A DNA stretch of 64,000 bases from Pinibacter sp031553495 (GTDB lineage Bacteria; Bacteroidota; Bacteroidia; Chitinophagales; Chitinophagaceae), in NCBI GenBank assembly GCA_031553495.1, contig JAVBLN010000057.1:7194-71193 (forward strand), given 5' to 3'. Shown piece after piece: positions 19,086 to 27,892 of this stretch; within the stretch, counting starts at the first letter, position 1; every line of letters starts with the position of its first letter. The notes below the pieces were generated by a model. It made no database searches and was not told the DNA's origin. It saw only the letters and a program-made list of their open reading frames with translations. Position numbers and translations under genes: made by a program.

Positions 19086-19312
19086 TTTTATGGGGTCAGC
19101 ATTTGAGCCCTGATTAAGCATCGTTGTGTCACTCACTTCAACTGTAGTAATGCTTATCATCAGCTAAATCGCAAGCTTCCCTGTGAGGTATATTATACTA
19201 TGCGCAGTATAAATTCGTGCATGAATGTTTCACTTTGCCGAATAAAATTACAACAGTACAAGTGAGTGACACAACGATGTTTAATAGTAGCACAACAGTT
19301 GATATCCAAAAA
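19086..19312. repeat. Complete short copy of the interspersed inverted repeat
   Basis: Left arm 19086-19165 and right arm about 19235-19312, both with a GTGTCAC/GTGACAC core, enclose a 70-bp centre with the dyad TATACTATGCGCAGTATA. The inner part of the right arm (CGTGCATGAATG) is homologous, inverted, to 1990-2035. It fills most of the gap between uxaA and the convergent outer-membrane gene. Confidence 0.85.
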
Positions 19313-19376
19313 GAGCACTATGTATTTTTATGCCGTGTGAAGTATAGCGTTTTTTGCAAGCACTATTCAATAACAT

Positions 19377-20168
19377 TTAAAACTGCGTATTAAATCCTAC
19401 AAAAGTCTGGAATCTTGCCTGTCCGCTTCCTTCCGCAAGTACTGAGAACTGGGGTTCTGCAAAGATGTTGAATACAATTTTATTTACTTTCACCACCTTA
19501 CCTACTCCTAAACCCAGAGGCACATTGTAATGTCCATTTGTAAGATCGAACGACCATACGCCGGTGCTACGCAAATATGTTCCGCCACCAATTTGCCATA
19601 TAAAAAACATTTGCGGCGTTAATAAACTAACGTCCGGCCTGTCTTCATCACCGGCAAATGAAGTTTGCCATTGCAGTAAACTTCCCACCTGCAGAATATG
19701 GCTTTTGGCAAAAAATGCAAGAGCCGAAACGCCGGTCTGCCATTTCCCCTGCCCCAGGTTGTGTGTGCCTGTGGGCGCCACTATCAAAGGCCCTATGCCA
19801 AACTGGTTTCCGTTCTTTGCAGGAAGCGTATAGATGCCAAACATATTAAAATCGCCCAGCCCTGTGGTTGGCCCCGCAGCAGAAACCGACGACACCACAA
19901 ATGGCATACTGGCACGCAATAAAAACTTTCCCAATGGCTGCGAATAACGCACATTAAGCTGGTTCATGGAGGCATCGGGTGCTCCATACACCTTTGAAAC
20001 AATATAATTATGCACATTTAGCGCTTTTATTTTAGCCATAGGATTGTTGGCTTTCTTTAATGTTTCCTCATCAAGCGCCTGATGTTGAGGTTGCTGCGCA
20101 TAAGCTGCAGTAAACAATACTAAAGTTGCAAAACTATATGCTATTAATTTTAAAAAGTAAATATTCAT
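19377..20168 (-). CDS. Probable outer-membrane beta-barrel protein, unknown substrate
   Basis: A 263-residue protein with a signal peptide (ending TAAYAQ) and, from about residue 65, alternating amphipathic strands with aromatic belts such as QLNVRYSQPLGKFLLRASMPF and GVGKVVKVNKIVFNIFAEPQF, ending in a phenylalanine (GFNTQF) as outer-membrane barrels do. It resembles proteins annotated as 'transporter' or 'neuromedin U-like' outer-membrane proteins in Bacteroidota, for which I know no defined function. It stands alone upstream of the ClC gene in the genome but on the same strand, with 125 bp between; co-expression is possible. Fold call reasonable, function unknown. Confidence 0.6.
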   Translation of the reverse strand: MNIYFLKLIAYSFATLVLFTAAYAQQPQHQALDEETLKKANNPMAKIKALNVHNYIVSKVYGAPDASMNQLNVRYSQPLGKFLLRASMPFVVSSVSAAGPTTGLGDFNMFGIYTLPAKNGNQFGIGPLIVAPTGTHNLGQGKWQTGVSALAFFAKSHILQVGSLLQWQTSFAGDEDRPDVSLLTPQMFFIWQIGGGTYLRSTGVWSFDLTNGHYNVPLGLGVGKVVKVNKIVFNIFAEPQFSVLAEGSGQARFQTFVGFNTQF

Positions 20169-20293
20169 ATGAGTATGTGTTAATTAGACTAATTATCCAA
20201 AGGATAACAATGGATTAGTATAATTGTTCGCATAGCTGCTTAAAACTGAAAAACACATACGTCATAGCATACAAGCACTTCGCTTATAGAAAG

Positions 20294-22078
20294 TTATTCA
20301 TACAAATCGTGCGGGGTTGAAATAATTTGCCTGTAGCGTTCAAATATTTTTGTTTTTGAAATAAAGCCTATAAATTTTTCATCTTCTGAAAGCACCGGCA
20401 AATACCAGCTTTGCGAGAGATCAAATTTTTCCATCACACCTCTCATGCTTTCTCCAGTATAAATAATATCGGGAGCTTTTTTCATTAGTTGCCTGACGCT
20501 AGTTTTATCAAACAAAGCGGGATCAAACATTTTTTGTTTTACATCATTTAATTCTACGATGCCAATAAACCTACCGTGCTTATCTTCTACCGCAAAAATA
20601 TTTTTTTCACTTTGCTTAATCGTTTCTACCAAATCGCCCAATGTACTGTTTACTGATATTGCCTGGTAATCGCGTTTAATAATATCTTTAAGACGAATTG
20701 CTGTAAGAATGTTTTGTTCTTTTCTATGAGTAAATATCTCGCCTTCCATGGCAAGCTTTCGCGTTTCCATAGAATAAGGCTGATAATGCTTTACAATAAA
20801 AAACGAAATGGATGATACAAGCATCAAAGGAATGAACAACTCGTATCCATTAGTAATTTCCGCAATTAAAAAGATGGCTGTAAGCGGGCAATACATTACA
20901 CCGCTTAATACGCCGGCCATACCAACAAGACTGAAATTTCCTACAGGAACATCAATCAGTTTGGTGATATTCAACAGTTTTGAATAAAGAAAACCAAGAT
21001 AAGCGCCAACAAACAGAGACGGCGCAAAATTACCGCCATTACCACCGCTACCAATGGTAATGCCTGCGGCTATAGGCTTTAACAGCATTACGGCACCAAC
21101 AAATATAATTATGCCCCATTCGTGACTGATCAGCGAAAACAAACGCGTATTATCTTCAATTATATTGCTATGCCCATTTGCTAATACTTTCACACTCTCA
21201 TAACCTTCACCAAAAAGTGTTGGAAAAAGTATGTACATAATTAGTAAGAACAAACCTCCGATCAATGCTTTGAAATAAGCATTAAGAGGCCAGTCGTGCA
21301 TGCGATGTTCTACCTTTTTAAAAACATTGGCATAGTATAAAGACACAAATCCGGCCAGAACACCAAGCAAAATATAAAAGGGAACATTGTGATAGTTAAA
21401 TGTTTCTTTTAAAAGAAAACTAAAAAGTAGATCTTCATTTAAAATAATTTTCGAACACAAAGCCCCGATAACAGCGGAAATAATCAATGGAATAAAATAA
21501 CTGAGAACCGTTTCTGTAAGCAATACTTCAATAGCGAAAATTACTCCGGCGATAGGAGCATTAAATACAGCAGCAATACCGGCTGCCGCACCACAGGCAA
21601 GCAGCAACGTTCGCTCCTGGTAATTAAGCTGATGAATGCGTGCCATATTGGCTCCCACAGCAGAACCCGTGGCAACTATCGGCGCTTCAAGACCCACAGA
21701 ACCGCCAAGCCCCACAGTTAGTGAACTTGTAACTACATGTATGTATGTATTTTTAAACGGAATAAAAGAGGATTTTCTTGCAATGGCTCGCAACACCATC
21801 GCGATTCCTTTTTCAAAATTTCCACCAATTACTTTTTTAACAACGAAAACAGTTATCAATAATCCGATTCCCGGAAACAACAAGTAAGAAAACTTCGAAA
21901 CGGGTATTTTAGTGATCGATGTTTCAATATAATGTACAATGGTTTTTAACAATACAGCTATCAATCCTGATAATAAACCTACTAAACTTGCTACAATCAT
22001 AATATACTGCGCCTTATTCACCTTTTCTCTCAGGTAAGAAAAAAAGGTATTGTATGCAGCTCTTAACATCTGTTTCAT
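20294..22078 (-). CDS. clcA: ClC-type chloride channel/antiporter with C-terminal CBS pair
   Basis: A 594-residue inner-membrane protein of the voltage-gated chloride channel superfamily. Residues about 20-430 form the ClC core with GSVGLEAPIVATGS (the gating glutamate region, normally GxEGP), AGVIFAIEVLL and GSGGNGGNFAPSLFVGA (GxFxP anion-site motif). A tandem CBS module follows (about 455-585: 'DYQAISVNSTLGDLVETI' and 'MKKAPDIIYTGESMRGVME'), which in relatives senses nucleotides. The glutamate is kept, so H+/Cl- exchange is likely rather than simple channel behaviour. No functional link to the surrounding sugar genes is evident. Full length. Confidence 0.92.
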   Translation of the reverse strand: MKQMLRAAYNTFFSYLREKVNKAQYIMIVASLVGLLSGLIAVLLKTIVHYIETSITKIPVSKFSYLLFPGIGLLITVFVVKKVIGGNFEKGIAMVLRAIARKSSFIPFKNTYIHVVTSSLTVGLGGSVGLEAPIVATGSAVGANMARIHQLNYQERTLLLACGAAAGIAAVFNAPIAGVIFAIEVLLTETVLSYFIPLIISAVIGALCSKIILNEDLLFSFLLKETFNYHNVPFYILLGVLAGFVSLYYANVFKKVEHRMHDWPLNAYFKALIGGLFLLIMYILFPTLFGEGYESVKVLANGHSNIIEDNTRLFSLISHEWGIIIFVGAVMLLKPIAAGITIGSGGNGGNFAPSLFVGAYLGFLYSKLLNITKLIDVPVGNFSLVGMAGVLSGVMYCPLTAIFLIAEITNGYELFIPLMLVSSISFFIVKHYQPYSMETRKLAMEGEIFTHRKEQNILTAIRLKDIIKRDYQAISVNSTLGDLVETIKQSEKNIFAVEDKHGRFIGIVELNDVKQKMFDPALFDKTSVRQLMKKAPDIIYTGESMRGVMEKFDLSQSWYLPVLSEDEKFIGFISKTKIFERYRQIISTPHDLYE

Positions 22079-22254
22079 TAAGCAAACTTAGGAAAAAGTG
22101 AGCAGTAGAGAGATTAGTTGAAAATTGAAAGTGTTGTATAAATGGTGCGAGAAATATCTACAGTTGTTTTCTCGCGGCGAATACAACGAAGCAGCGACGC
22201 AGCATGGTTGTTCTGATTTTCAATTTCTCTACTGTCCGCTGCCAACTGAATACA

Positions 22255-22340
22255 GCCAACCGCCGAATAGCATTACTACTGAACAAGTGAGTGACACAAC
22301 CGAAGACTAATAGTAGCACTACCGCCGATCAACAAAAAAA
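22255..22340. repeat. Interspersed repeat, right-type arm
   Basis: Core GTGACAC with ACAAGTGA before it, then TAGTAGCACTACCGCCG and an A-run at 22331-22339. The preceding bases 22085-22254 hold an imperfect inverted pair of AGTAGAGAGATT / AATTTCTCTACT tracts rather than a clear left arm. No gene is supported between 22079 and 22379. Confidence 0.75.
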
Positions 22341-22379
22341 ATGTTCAAAACAAAACGATGTATAACAAAGCCAGACATT

Positions 22380-25061
22380 TCAAATTTCTAATCTTAACCG
22401 TATGTAATCAATCATTGCCTGGTTCACTTCCATATTCATATTTTCATTAGCGGGCTTATACTCAATAACAAGTTTGTGCGCGCCTTTTGTAAGATAAACT
22501 TCTAAGCTGTTGGTATACCCCCACGAAGACCACTCGCCTTTTCCACGTTGAGGAAAAACAAAAATACCTTTATCGTTATTATCTATAACCAAAGTTCTCA
22601 CAGCGCATTTATTTTCCGTATTTACAGGGCCATTGCCATTCGCATACCTGCAATCAATAAAATAATTTCCTGTAGTATTTACCTGTATAGGAATTTCAAT
22701 TTTGGTATTAATAGTGGAAGAGGTTTCAATAAAACCATCTTGCGAATAATCTTTATAGGCATACGCCGACTTGTTTACAAACTCTTCTGTTTCATATACA
22801 AAAACATTTTCGGGAGCGGCTACCACTACAGGTTCACTTGCAAAAGAAGCTACCCTATTCTTATCAACAGCTACTACCTGGTATTCTCCGAAACCTGTGG
22901 AAAGTGCGGAAACATTAGTATCTGCAATACTTTTTAACAATTTTCCATTCTTAATAACATTATAACCAACAGCATTTTTTACAGGAATCCACGCAAGTTC
23001 TTCATTGTTATACTTTACAACTGGCGCTGGTAATGATGTGTAACTTTCAACTTTATTTATACTCGAATTACCAAAAGGTTTATTGGCCAAAACAATCTTC
23101 ACCTGGTGTACACCAAAAATATTTGAGGGAATTTTTGCGTCTTTTAATTCTTTTCCATCAAGCTTAATAGAACTGATTACATTACCATAACCGCTCATTT
23201 CAATATTTAATATCGCGTTACGATACTTGAAATTCGCGAGACGTCTATTTCCTTTCAAAGCCTGCGGCACAAAGGGTTTGAACAATATACCTGCTTCACT
23301 GAACTGTAATCCGAAAATTACTTTATGCACCAACGCAATACTTCCTGAAAGACTCCAAAGCATATTGCTTGAATTGATTTGTGTGCCAAGAAAATCTCCG
23401 TTATCTGCTACAAAATTTTCCTTATTGGTTACAAACAATGCCGCAGCCCTATAAATGGAACTTATACTTTCCATAACAGATTTTTCGTTTCCGGCTTTTG
23501 CGGAAGCCAGCATCCAGTATGCCTGCACAAAAGGCCATACAGCATTGTTATGGTAAGGAGGAGTATTAGGAATATATGGAAATATGCATGGAACCCCAAA
23601 TGCAGTTTGCGGAGTATTTTCTATAATTTGTTTTTGTTTGTTATTATCTGCGATATCAAACAATACGCACAAAGCTTCTCCAAGCGCTTCAGAGCGAGTT
23701 GAAAGCGTGTTATAATTTCTTCCATACAAATATTGTCCGTAATATTTTTTATCAGCCTGCCACAAATAAGTATTGATTCCCGCTTTAATTTTTTCTGCTA
23801 TTTTCTTATGTTTAGCAACCGTAGCGTGATCACCCGTCAATTCGCTCATTTTACTTAAAACAATATTCGCTTTATAATGAACCGCGTTTGTTCCAAGAGT
23901 TTTCGATTCAAATATATCCGCGGGTTGCATCCAAGATGGATACGTTTGTTCGCGCCAATCAAGAAAGGAAGACTCTCCTTTCACCAATCCGGTTTTATTG
24001 TCATATACATTTTTCAAATCATCGTCAATGGAATTTTTTATGATCTGCTGAGCTTCCTTTAGCCAATTAGCGTCTCCTGTTGCCACATATAACTCCCATG
24101 CAGCTATCGCCCAAATCATTCTGTCCGTTGAAACCGGCCATGCGCCGCCGGTTCCGGTATCCTGAATAATTTTTTTCTTATTACTTACTTTACGCATCAG
24201 GCTATTGTACGCGACTTTTGGCTGCAAGTACGCCATGCTTAAAATAATGCTATAACTGATGTCTCTTGTCCAAACTCCCGCCCACTCTTTTCCAGTACGA
24301 AAAGTACTATCAGCTTCCACCGCGTTCAGCATTTCCTCCAATGACAAGTTGTATAACGCGTCAGCCATCACATGCGGCGATTGATATTGAGGAAACTCGT
24401 CAATATTTTTTGTAAGCGTCCACGATGTGGCTGTTTCTATTTTTTCATCATGCGCATTCAGGAGCAAAGTGGTTTCATAAATACCATCCTTATCCTCATC
24501 ATGCAACTGTAGATGCGGGTAATGCACAAGGTTATCAAAATCCCATGTCAATGGCGCAGCACTGCCGGCAATGTAAACGCCCTTGAAATCTTCTCTATAA
24601 ATTTTTTCTCCATTAAACGTTTTATAATAACCGTTCTTCGCAAAAGCATCCAACACATCACGCATATCAAGCCTTACCTTAAGCTTTGTATCCGGTGCCA
24701 TATAAGCGTTTGAGGGAACATAACCATCATACTGTGTAGTACCGAATTTTATTAGCGGCGTTTCATACACGCCATTTGTTGCCACGCATGCAAGATGATG
24801 ATCCACGCCGGAAAGCATTTCATTATCCTTTCCATTTATACTGAACTTAAAGCTCATATCAGCGCTTTGAAACTGGTTCGCAGGGCTTTTATAATCCGAC
24901 ACGATGTGTGTTCGTGATAGCGCTTTCGCCACATAGCTATCCTGTTTTATGCAATCGGCATATAAGCTATAACGCTCGTTTTTAAAAACAGGTTCCTTTT
25001 GTTGCGCATCTGCTGTAACGCAGGCCACAACAAGCATACAGAAAAAAAATCTAATAATCAT
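22380..25061 (-). CDS. Six-hairpin (alpha/alpha)6 glycoside hydrolase with C-terminal CBM35/CBM6-like domain
   Basis: An 893-residue secreted protein (signal peptide ending TADAQ). An N-terminal beta-rich part (about 25-230) is followed by an (alpha/alpha)6 barrel (about 230-620) with GKEWAGVWTRDISYSIILS, GGAWPVSTDRMIWAIAAWEL, SFLDWREQTYPSWM and YHNNAVWPFVQAYWMLA, features of the six-hairpin glycosidase superfamily (GH15/GH63/GH78-like). The C-terminal 140 residues (EEFVNKSAYAY, DCRYANGNGPVNTENK, IDYIRLRLE) look like a CBM35/CBM6 jelly roll. The exact GH family and specificity are not recognisable to me; next to GH66 and GH31 an exo-acting alpha-glucan enzyme is plausible. A repeat pair separates it from the GH31 gene, so it may have its own promoter. 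Confidence 0.75.
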   Translation of the reverse strand: MIIRFFFCMLVVACVTADAQQKEPVFKNERYSLYADCIKQDSYVAKALSRTHIVSDYKSPANQFQSADMSFKFSINGKDNEMLSGVDHHLACVATNGVYETPLIKFGTTQYDGYVPSNAYMAPDTKLKVRLDMRDVLDAFAKNGYYKTFNGEKIYREDFKGVYIAGSAAPLTWDFDNLVHYPHLQLHDEDKDGIYETTLLLNAHDEKIETATSWTLTKNIDEFPQYQSPHVMADALYNLSLEEMLNAVEADSTFRTGKEWAGVWTRDISYSIILSMAYLQPKVAYNSLMRKVSNKKKIIQDTGTGGAWPVSTDRMIWAIAAWELYVATGDANWLKEAQQIIKNSIDDDLKNVYDNKTGLVKGESSFLDWREQTYPSWMQPADIFESKTLGTNAVHYKANIVLSKMSELTGDHATVAKHKKIAEKIKAGINTYLWQADKKYYGQYLYGRNYNTLSTRSEALGEALCVLFDIADNNKQKQIIENTPQTAFGVPCIFPYIPNTPPYHNNAVWPFVQAYWMLASAKAGNEKSVMESISSIYRAAALFVTNKENFVADNGDFLGTQINSSNMLWSLSGSIALVHKVIFGLQFSEAGILFKPFVPQALKGNRRLANFKYRNAILNIEMSGYGNVISSIKLDGKELKDAKIPSNIFGVHQVKIVLANKPFGNSSINKVESYTSLPAPVVKYNNEELAWIPVKNAVGYNVIKNGKLLKSIADTNVSALSTGFGEYQVVAVDKNRVASFASEPVVVAAPENVFVYETEEFVNKSAYAYKDYSQDGFIETSSTINTKIEIPIQVNTTGNYFIDCRYANGNGPVNTENKCAVRTLVIDNNDKGIFVFPQRGKGEWSSWGYTNSLEVYLTKGAHKLVIEYKPANENMNMEVNQAMIDYIRLRLEI

Positions 25062-25108
25062 GGAAGGAAATTGATTTATACTTAATAACAGTATTTCATT
25101 TAGAGCAT

Positions 25109-25346
25109 TTTTACTTTTATGAACCGGGCAGCATTGCTACTATTAAGCTTTTGTTGCGTCGCACTCTTCAACATTTGAATCAATATTGAACAATGCGCAA
25201 GCAGGTAAATCAAATGAATATCTTATTACTACCAATCAGAACATCAGTTAGCGTCTTATAATTATTGCCGAATAAAATTACTACAGCACAAGAGTGCGAC
25301 GCAACGGCTGCTCCATAGTAATTCAAATGCCGGGTTCATAATAAAA
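25109..25346. repeat. Complete short copy of the interspersed inverted repeat
   Basis: Left arm 25109-25180 and right arm 25263-25346, both with core GCGTCGC/GCGACGC, face each other around an 80-bp centre. GCCGAATAAAATTAC at the inner edge of the right arm is shared with the copy at 19086-19312. It occupies the gap between the GH31 and six-hairpin genes, which are on the same strand. Confidence 0.85.
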
Positions 25347-25369
25347 GCAAATCATAAACAGGGTTCCTA

Positions 25370-27874
25370 TTAATTATAACTTACCACAACATTATTCTTC
25401 ATTTTCACAGCGGGAATTTTAATAGTGCATATCGAAGTCTTTTCATTCCAACTCCAACCTACGGTAGTCCTATCTTTTTCAACAGAAGCGTTTAAAAAAC
25501 TATCCTGCATTTTTTTTGAAACAGTATTATTTACAGTAACATTTTTCGGCACTTCATTCATGTGCACCTTCAATACATAATTCCGTTTTGTATCCGCTTT
25601 ATATCCGTTCTGCTCCAGCACTTCCGTAGCAATTACATATTTATTCTTTTCTTTGGTACAGGTAAAAATTGTTTTTGCAAAAACATTCTCAAGGTAGGCA
25701 AGCGATTCGCCGTCGTCTTCATACAACGTAAAGGAAACTTTCTCATTCATATCACCCGGAAAAATTTCAACAAATAGCGGATAGTTTTTCCTTTCATGAA
25801 TGTATTGCATCACCGGCATCATAGGAATGATGGAACCTTTTCTTACAAACAAAGGAATCACACTTAGTGGCGCATCGTAAGTTATTTTTTGTTCGCCTTG
25901 GTAAATAGTTTTACCGTTATTAAAATCAATCCATTCGCCTTCCGGTAAATAAACAGTTCTGCTTTGCGCGCCTTTTTGTACAACAGGAGCCACGAGTAAT
26001 TCTTTTCCAAACAAGAACGCGTCATTTGTATTAACAGCCATTTCATCATCCGGGTATTCAAGCAATAAAGCCCGCATTAAAGGAACACCGGTATCATGAG
26101 CTTCCCGCGCATATGTGTAACTGTAAGGAAATAATTTATACTTCAGTTCAATTGCCTTTCTGCAATTATCTTCCGCCTCTTTTCCAAACAGCCAGGGCTC
26201 AACAGCATTATCTCCTTCATGATGCGCCCTGCTTAACGGATTGAATACACCAAACTGCATCCATCGCGTATATAATTCAGCCATCGCGGTATGATCTTTT
26301 ATATCTCCGCAATACCCTGAAATATCGCAAGACCAAAACGGGATCAAACCCATACCTGCCGAAACGCCCACCGGTATTTGGTTTGCGAGCCTGCTCCATC
26401 CATCCAGTACGTTATCGCCATTTCCTGCATCTCCTGACCAGCCAAATGTATAGCGTTGCAAACCCGCGTAAGCGCTGCGTGTCATTTGAAATACGCGTTT
26501 ATTGGGATTGCGTTTTTCAAATTGCTCTTTCACTACTTTATCCCATGTAAGTCCATACACATTATGAATTTCATCGTGCATGCCCAGGTGATGTCTCATA
26601 CGCAAACGTTCGGTGGCATCCTCATTGCTCCATGCGGGTTCTCCCATATCCGTCCAAAAACCACGCACACCGTCATCAATTGGTTTTTGCTGATAGCTTC
26701 CCCACCAATCCGCTACGGCAGGTTTTGTAAAATCAACCACTCCACAATTGCCGCCCCAGGGCCAGGGCATATCATACGATTTTCCGGTTGCGGTATCAAT
26801 CGTAAAATACTGCAAAGAATCAGCTTCCTGCCATTGCATTTTTGTGGCTTGCGATATAACGGGATCTTGTGATACAATCACTTTAAAACCCAATGAATCC
26901 AAATGTTTAAGCATTTCCTTAGGATTTTGGTATCTATCATTGCGCCAGTTAAAATCCTGCAAACCTTGCACCCAGCCTATATCCTGGTAAATAATATCGC
27001 AAGGAATTCTTCTTTTGCGAAACTCTTGCGCTACATCGCGTGCAAGCTTTTCGTTAGTATAAAATCCGCGGCATTGCGAAAATCCCAACGCCCACGACGG
27101 AGGCATTATCGGCTTACCTGTCAGCATAGTATATCGCTCAATGATCTGTTTATAATCATTTCCGTAAATGAAATAATAAACAAGCTCGCCGCCAGGCGCT
27201 TTAAATGAATAGTATTCGTTGGAGGTGGCACCAAAATCAAATTCTGTTTTATACGTGTTGTCGAAAAATATTCCATAATGATAGCTGCTCATAAAAAAAG
27301 GAATGCTCTTATACAGCGGGTCTTCATTCGTGCTATAGCAAGGCTTATCGCTATTCCACATTTTATAACTTTTACCACGGCGATCAATAGTTCCTGATTT
27401 TTCACCCAATCCGAAAAAGTGTTCATCATTTCTCAATGCTTTATAAGCGGCTACAGATCTGCTTTCGTTTACATGTCCCATATCTTTGTAATCGTTCAAA
27501 AGCAGTTTTTGATATTTGTCGAAGATCTGTAAACTCAATGGAAACTTATTAACACGCACTCTTAATTTGCCTGTAAAAATTTCATAACACTGAGCCTGCT
27601 CTTCCACTTTGAGATCAGCCATTTTTTCAATGTTTTCATTTACTATAGCAAACGATTCATTATTCCTTTTAAAAACACCTTGTGCGTCATACCAAATTTT
27701 TACAACATCTCCGCTGCAAAATGTTAATTGGAGTTTCGCATTATTGGTACAATTAAAAACTACCGTGTTGGCAACCACATTGTATGAAGTACAATCACCC
27801 GGCTTTTGCAGATTTTGCGCATAAGAGGCCATTGTTATCATAACACTACAAAATATACAGATCGATCTCTTCAT
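25370..27874 (-). CDS. GH31 alpha-glucosidase
   Basis: An 834-residue exported enzyme (signal peptide ending ASYAQ) expected to release glucose from non-reducing ends of alpha-linked oligosaccharides. GH31 signatures: an N-terminal beta-sandwich, IIYQDIGWVQGLQDFNWR at the barrel start, GFWTDMGEPAW with the catalytic Asp nucleophile (about residue 410), FGWSGDAGNGD with the acid/base Asp, and the distal beta-domains GEWIDFNNGKTI and IIPMMPVMQY. It lies 18 bp behind the GH66 gene, so they are surely co-transcribed. With GH66 this suggests dextran or isomaltooligosaccharide breakdown in the periplasm. Linkage preference (1,6 or 1,3) cannot be read from sequence by eye. Confidence 0.93.
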   Translation of the reverse strand: MKRSICIFCSVMITMASYAQNLQKPGDCTSYNVVANTVVFNCTNNAKLQLTFCSGDVVKIWYDAQGVFKRNNESFAIVNENIEKMADLKVEEQAQCYEIFTGKLRVRVNKFPLSLQIFDKYQKLLLNDYKDMGHVNESRSVAAYKALRNDEHFFGLGEKSGTIDRRGKSYKMWNSDKPCYSTNEDPLYKSIPFFMSSYHYGIFFDNTYKTEFDFGATSNEYYSFKAPGGELVYYFIYGNDYKQIIERYTMLTGKPIMPPSWALGFSQCRGFYTNEKLARDVAQEFRKRRIPCDIIYQDIGWVQGLQDFNWRNDRYQNPKEMLKHLDSLGFKVIVSQDPVISQATKMQWQEADSLQYFTIDTATGKSYDMPWPWGGNCGVVDFTKPAVADWWGSYQQKPIDDGVRGFWTDMGEPAWSNEDATERLRMRHHLGMHDEIHNVYGLTWDKVVKEQFEKRNPNKRVFQMTRSAYAGLQRYTFGWSGDAGNGDNVLDGWSRLANQIPVGVSAGMGLIPFWSCDISGYCGDIKDHTAMAELYTRWMQFGVFNPLSRAHHEGDNAVEPWLFGKEAEDNCRKAIELKYKLFPYSYTYAREAHDTGVPLMRALLLEYPDDEMAVNTNDAFLFGKELLVAPVVQKGAQSRTVYLPEGEWIDFNNGKTIYQGEQKITYDAPLSVIPLFVRKGSIIPMMPVMQYIHERKNYPLFVEIFPGDMNEKVSFTLYEDDGESLAYLENVFAKTIFTCTKEKNKYVIATEVLEQNGYKADTKRNYVLKVHMNEVPKNVTVNNTVSKKMQDSFLNASVEKDRTTVGWSWNEKTSICTIKIPAVKMKNNVVVSYN

Positions 27875-27892
27875 TGTGCTGATTATTTTTAT

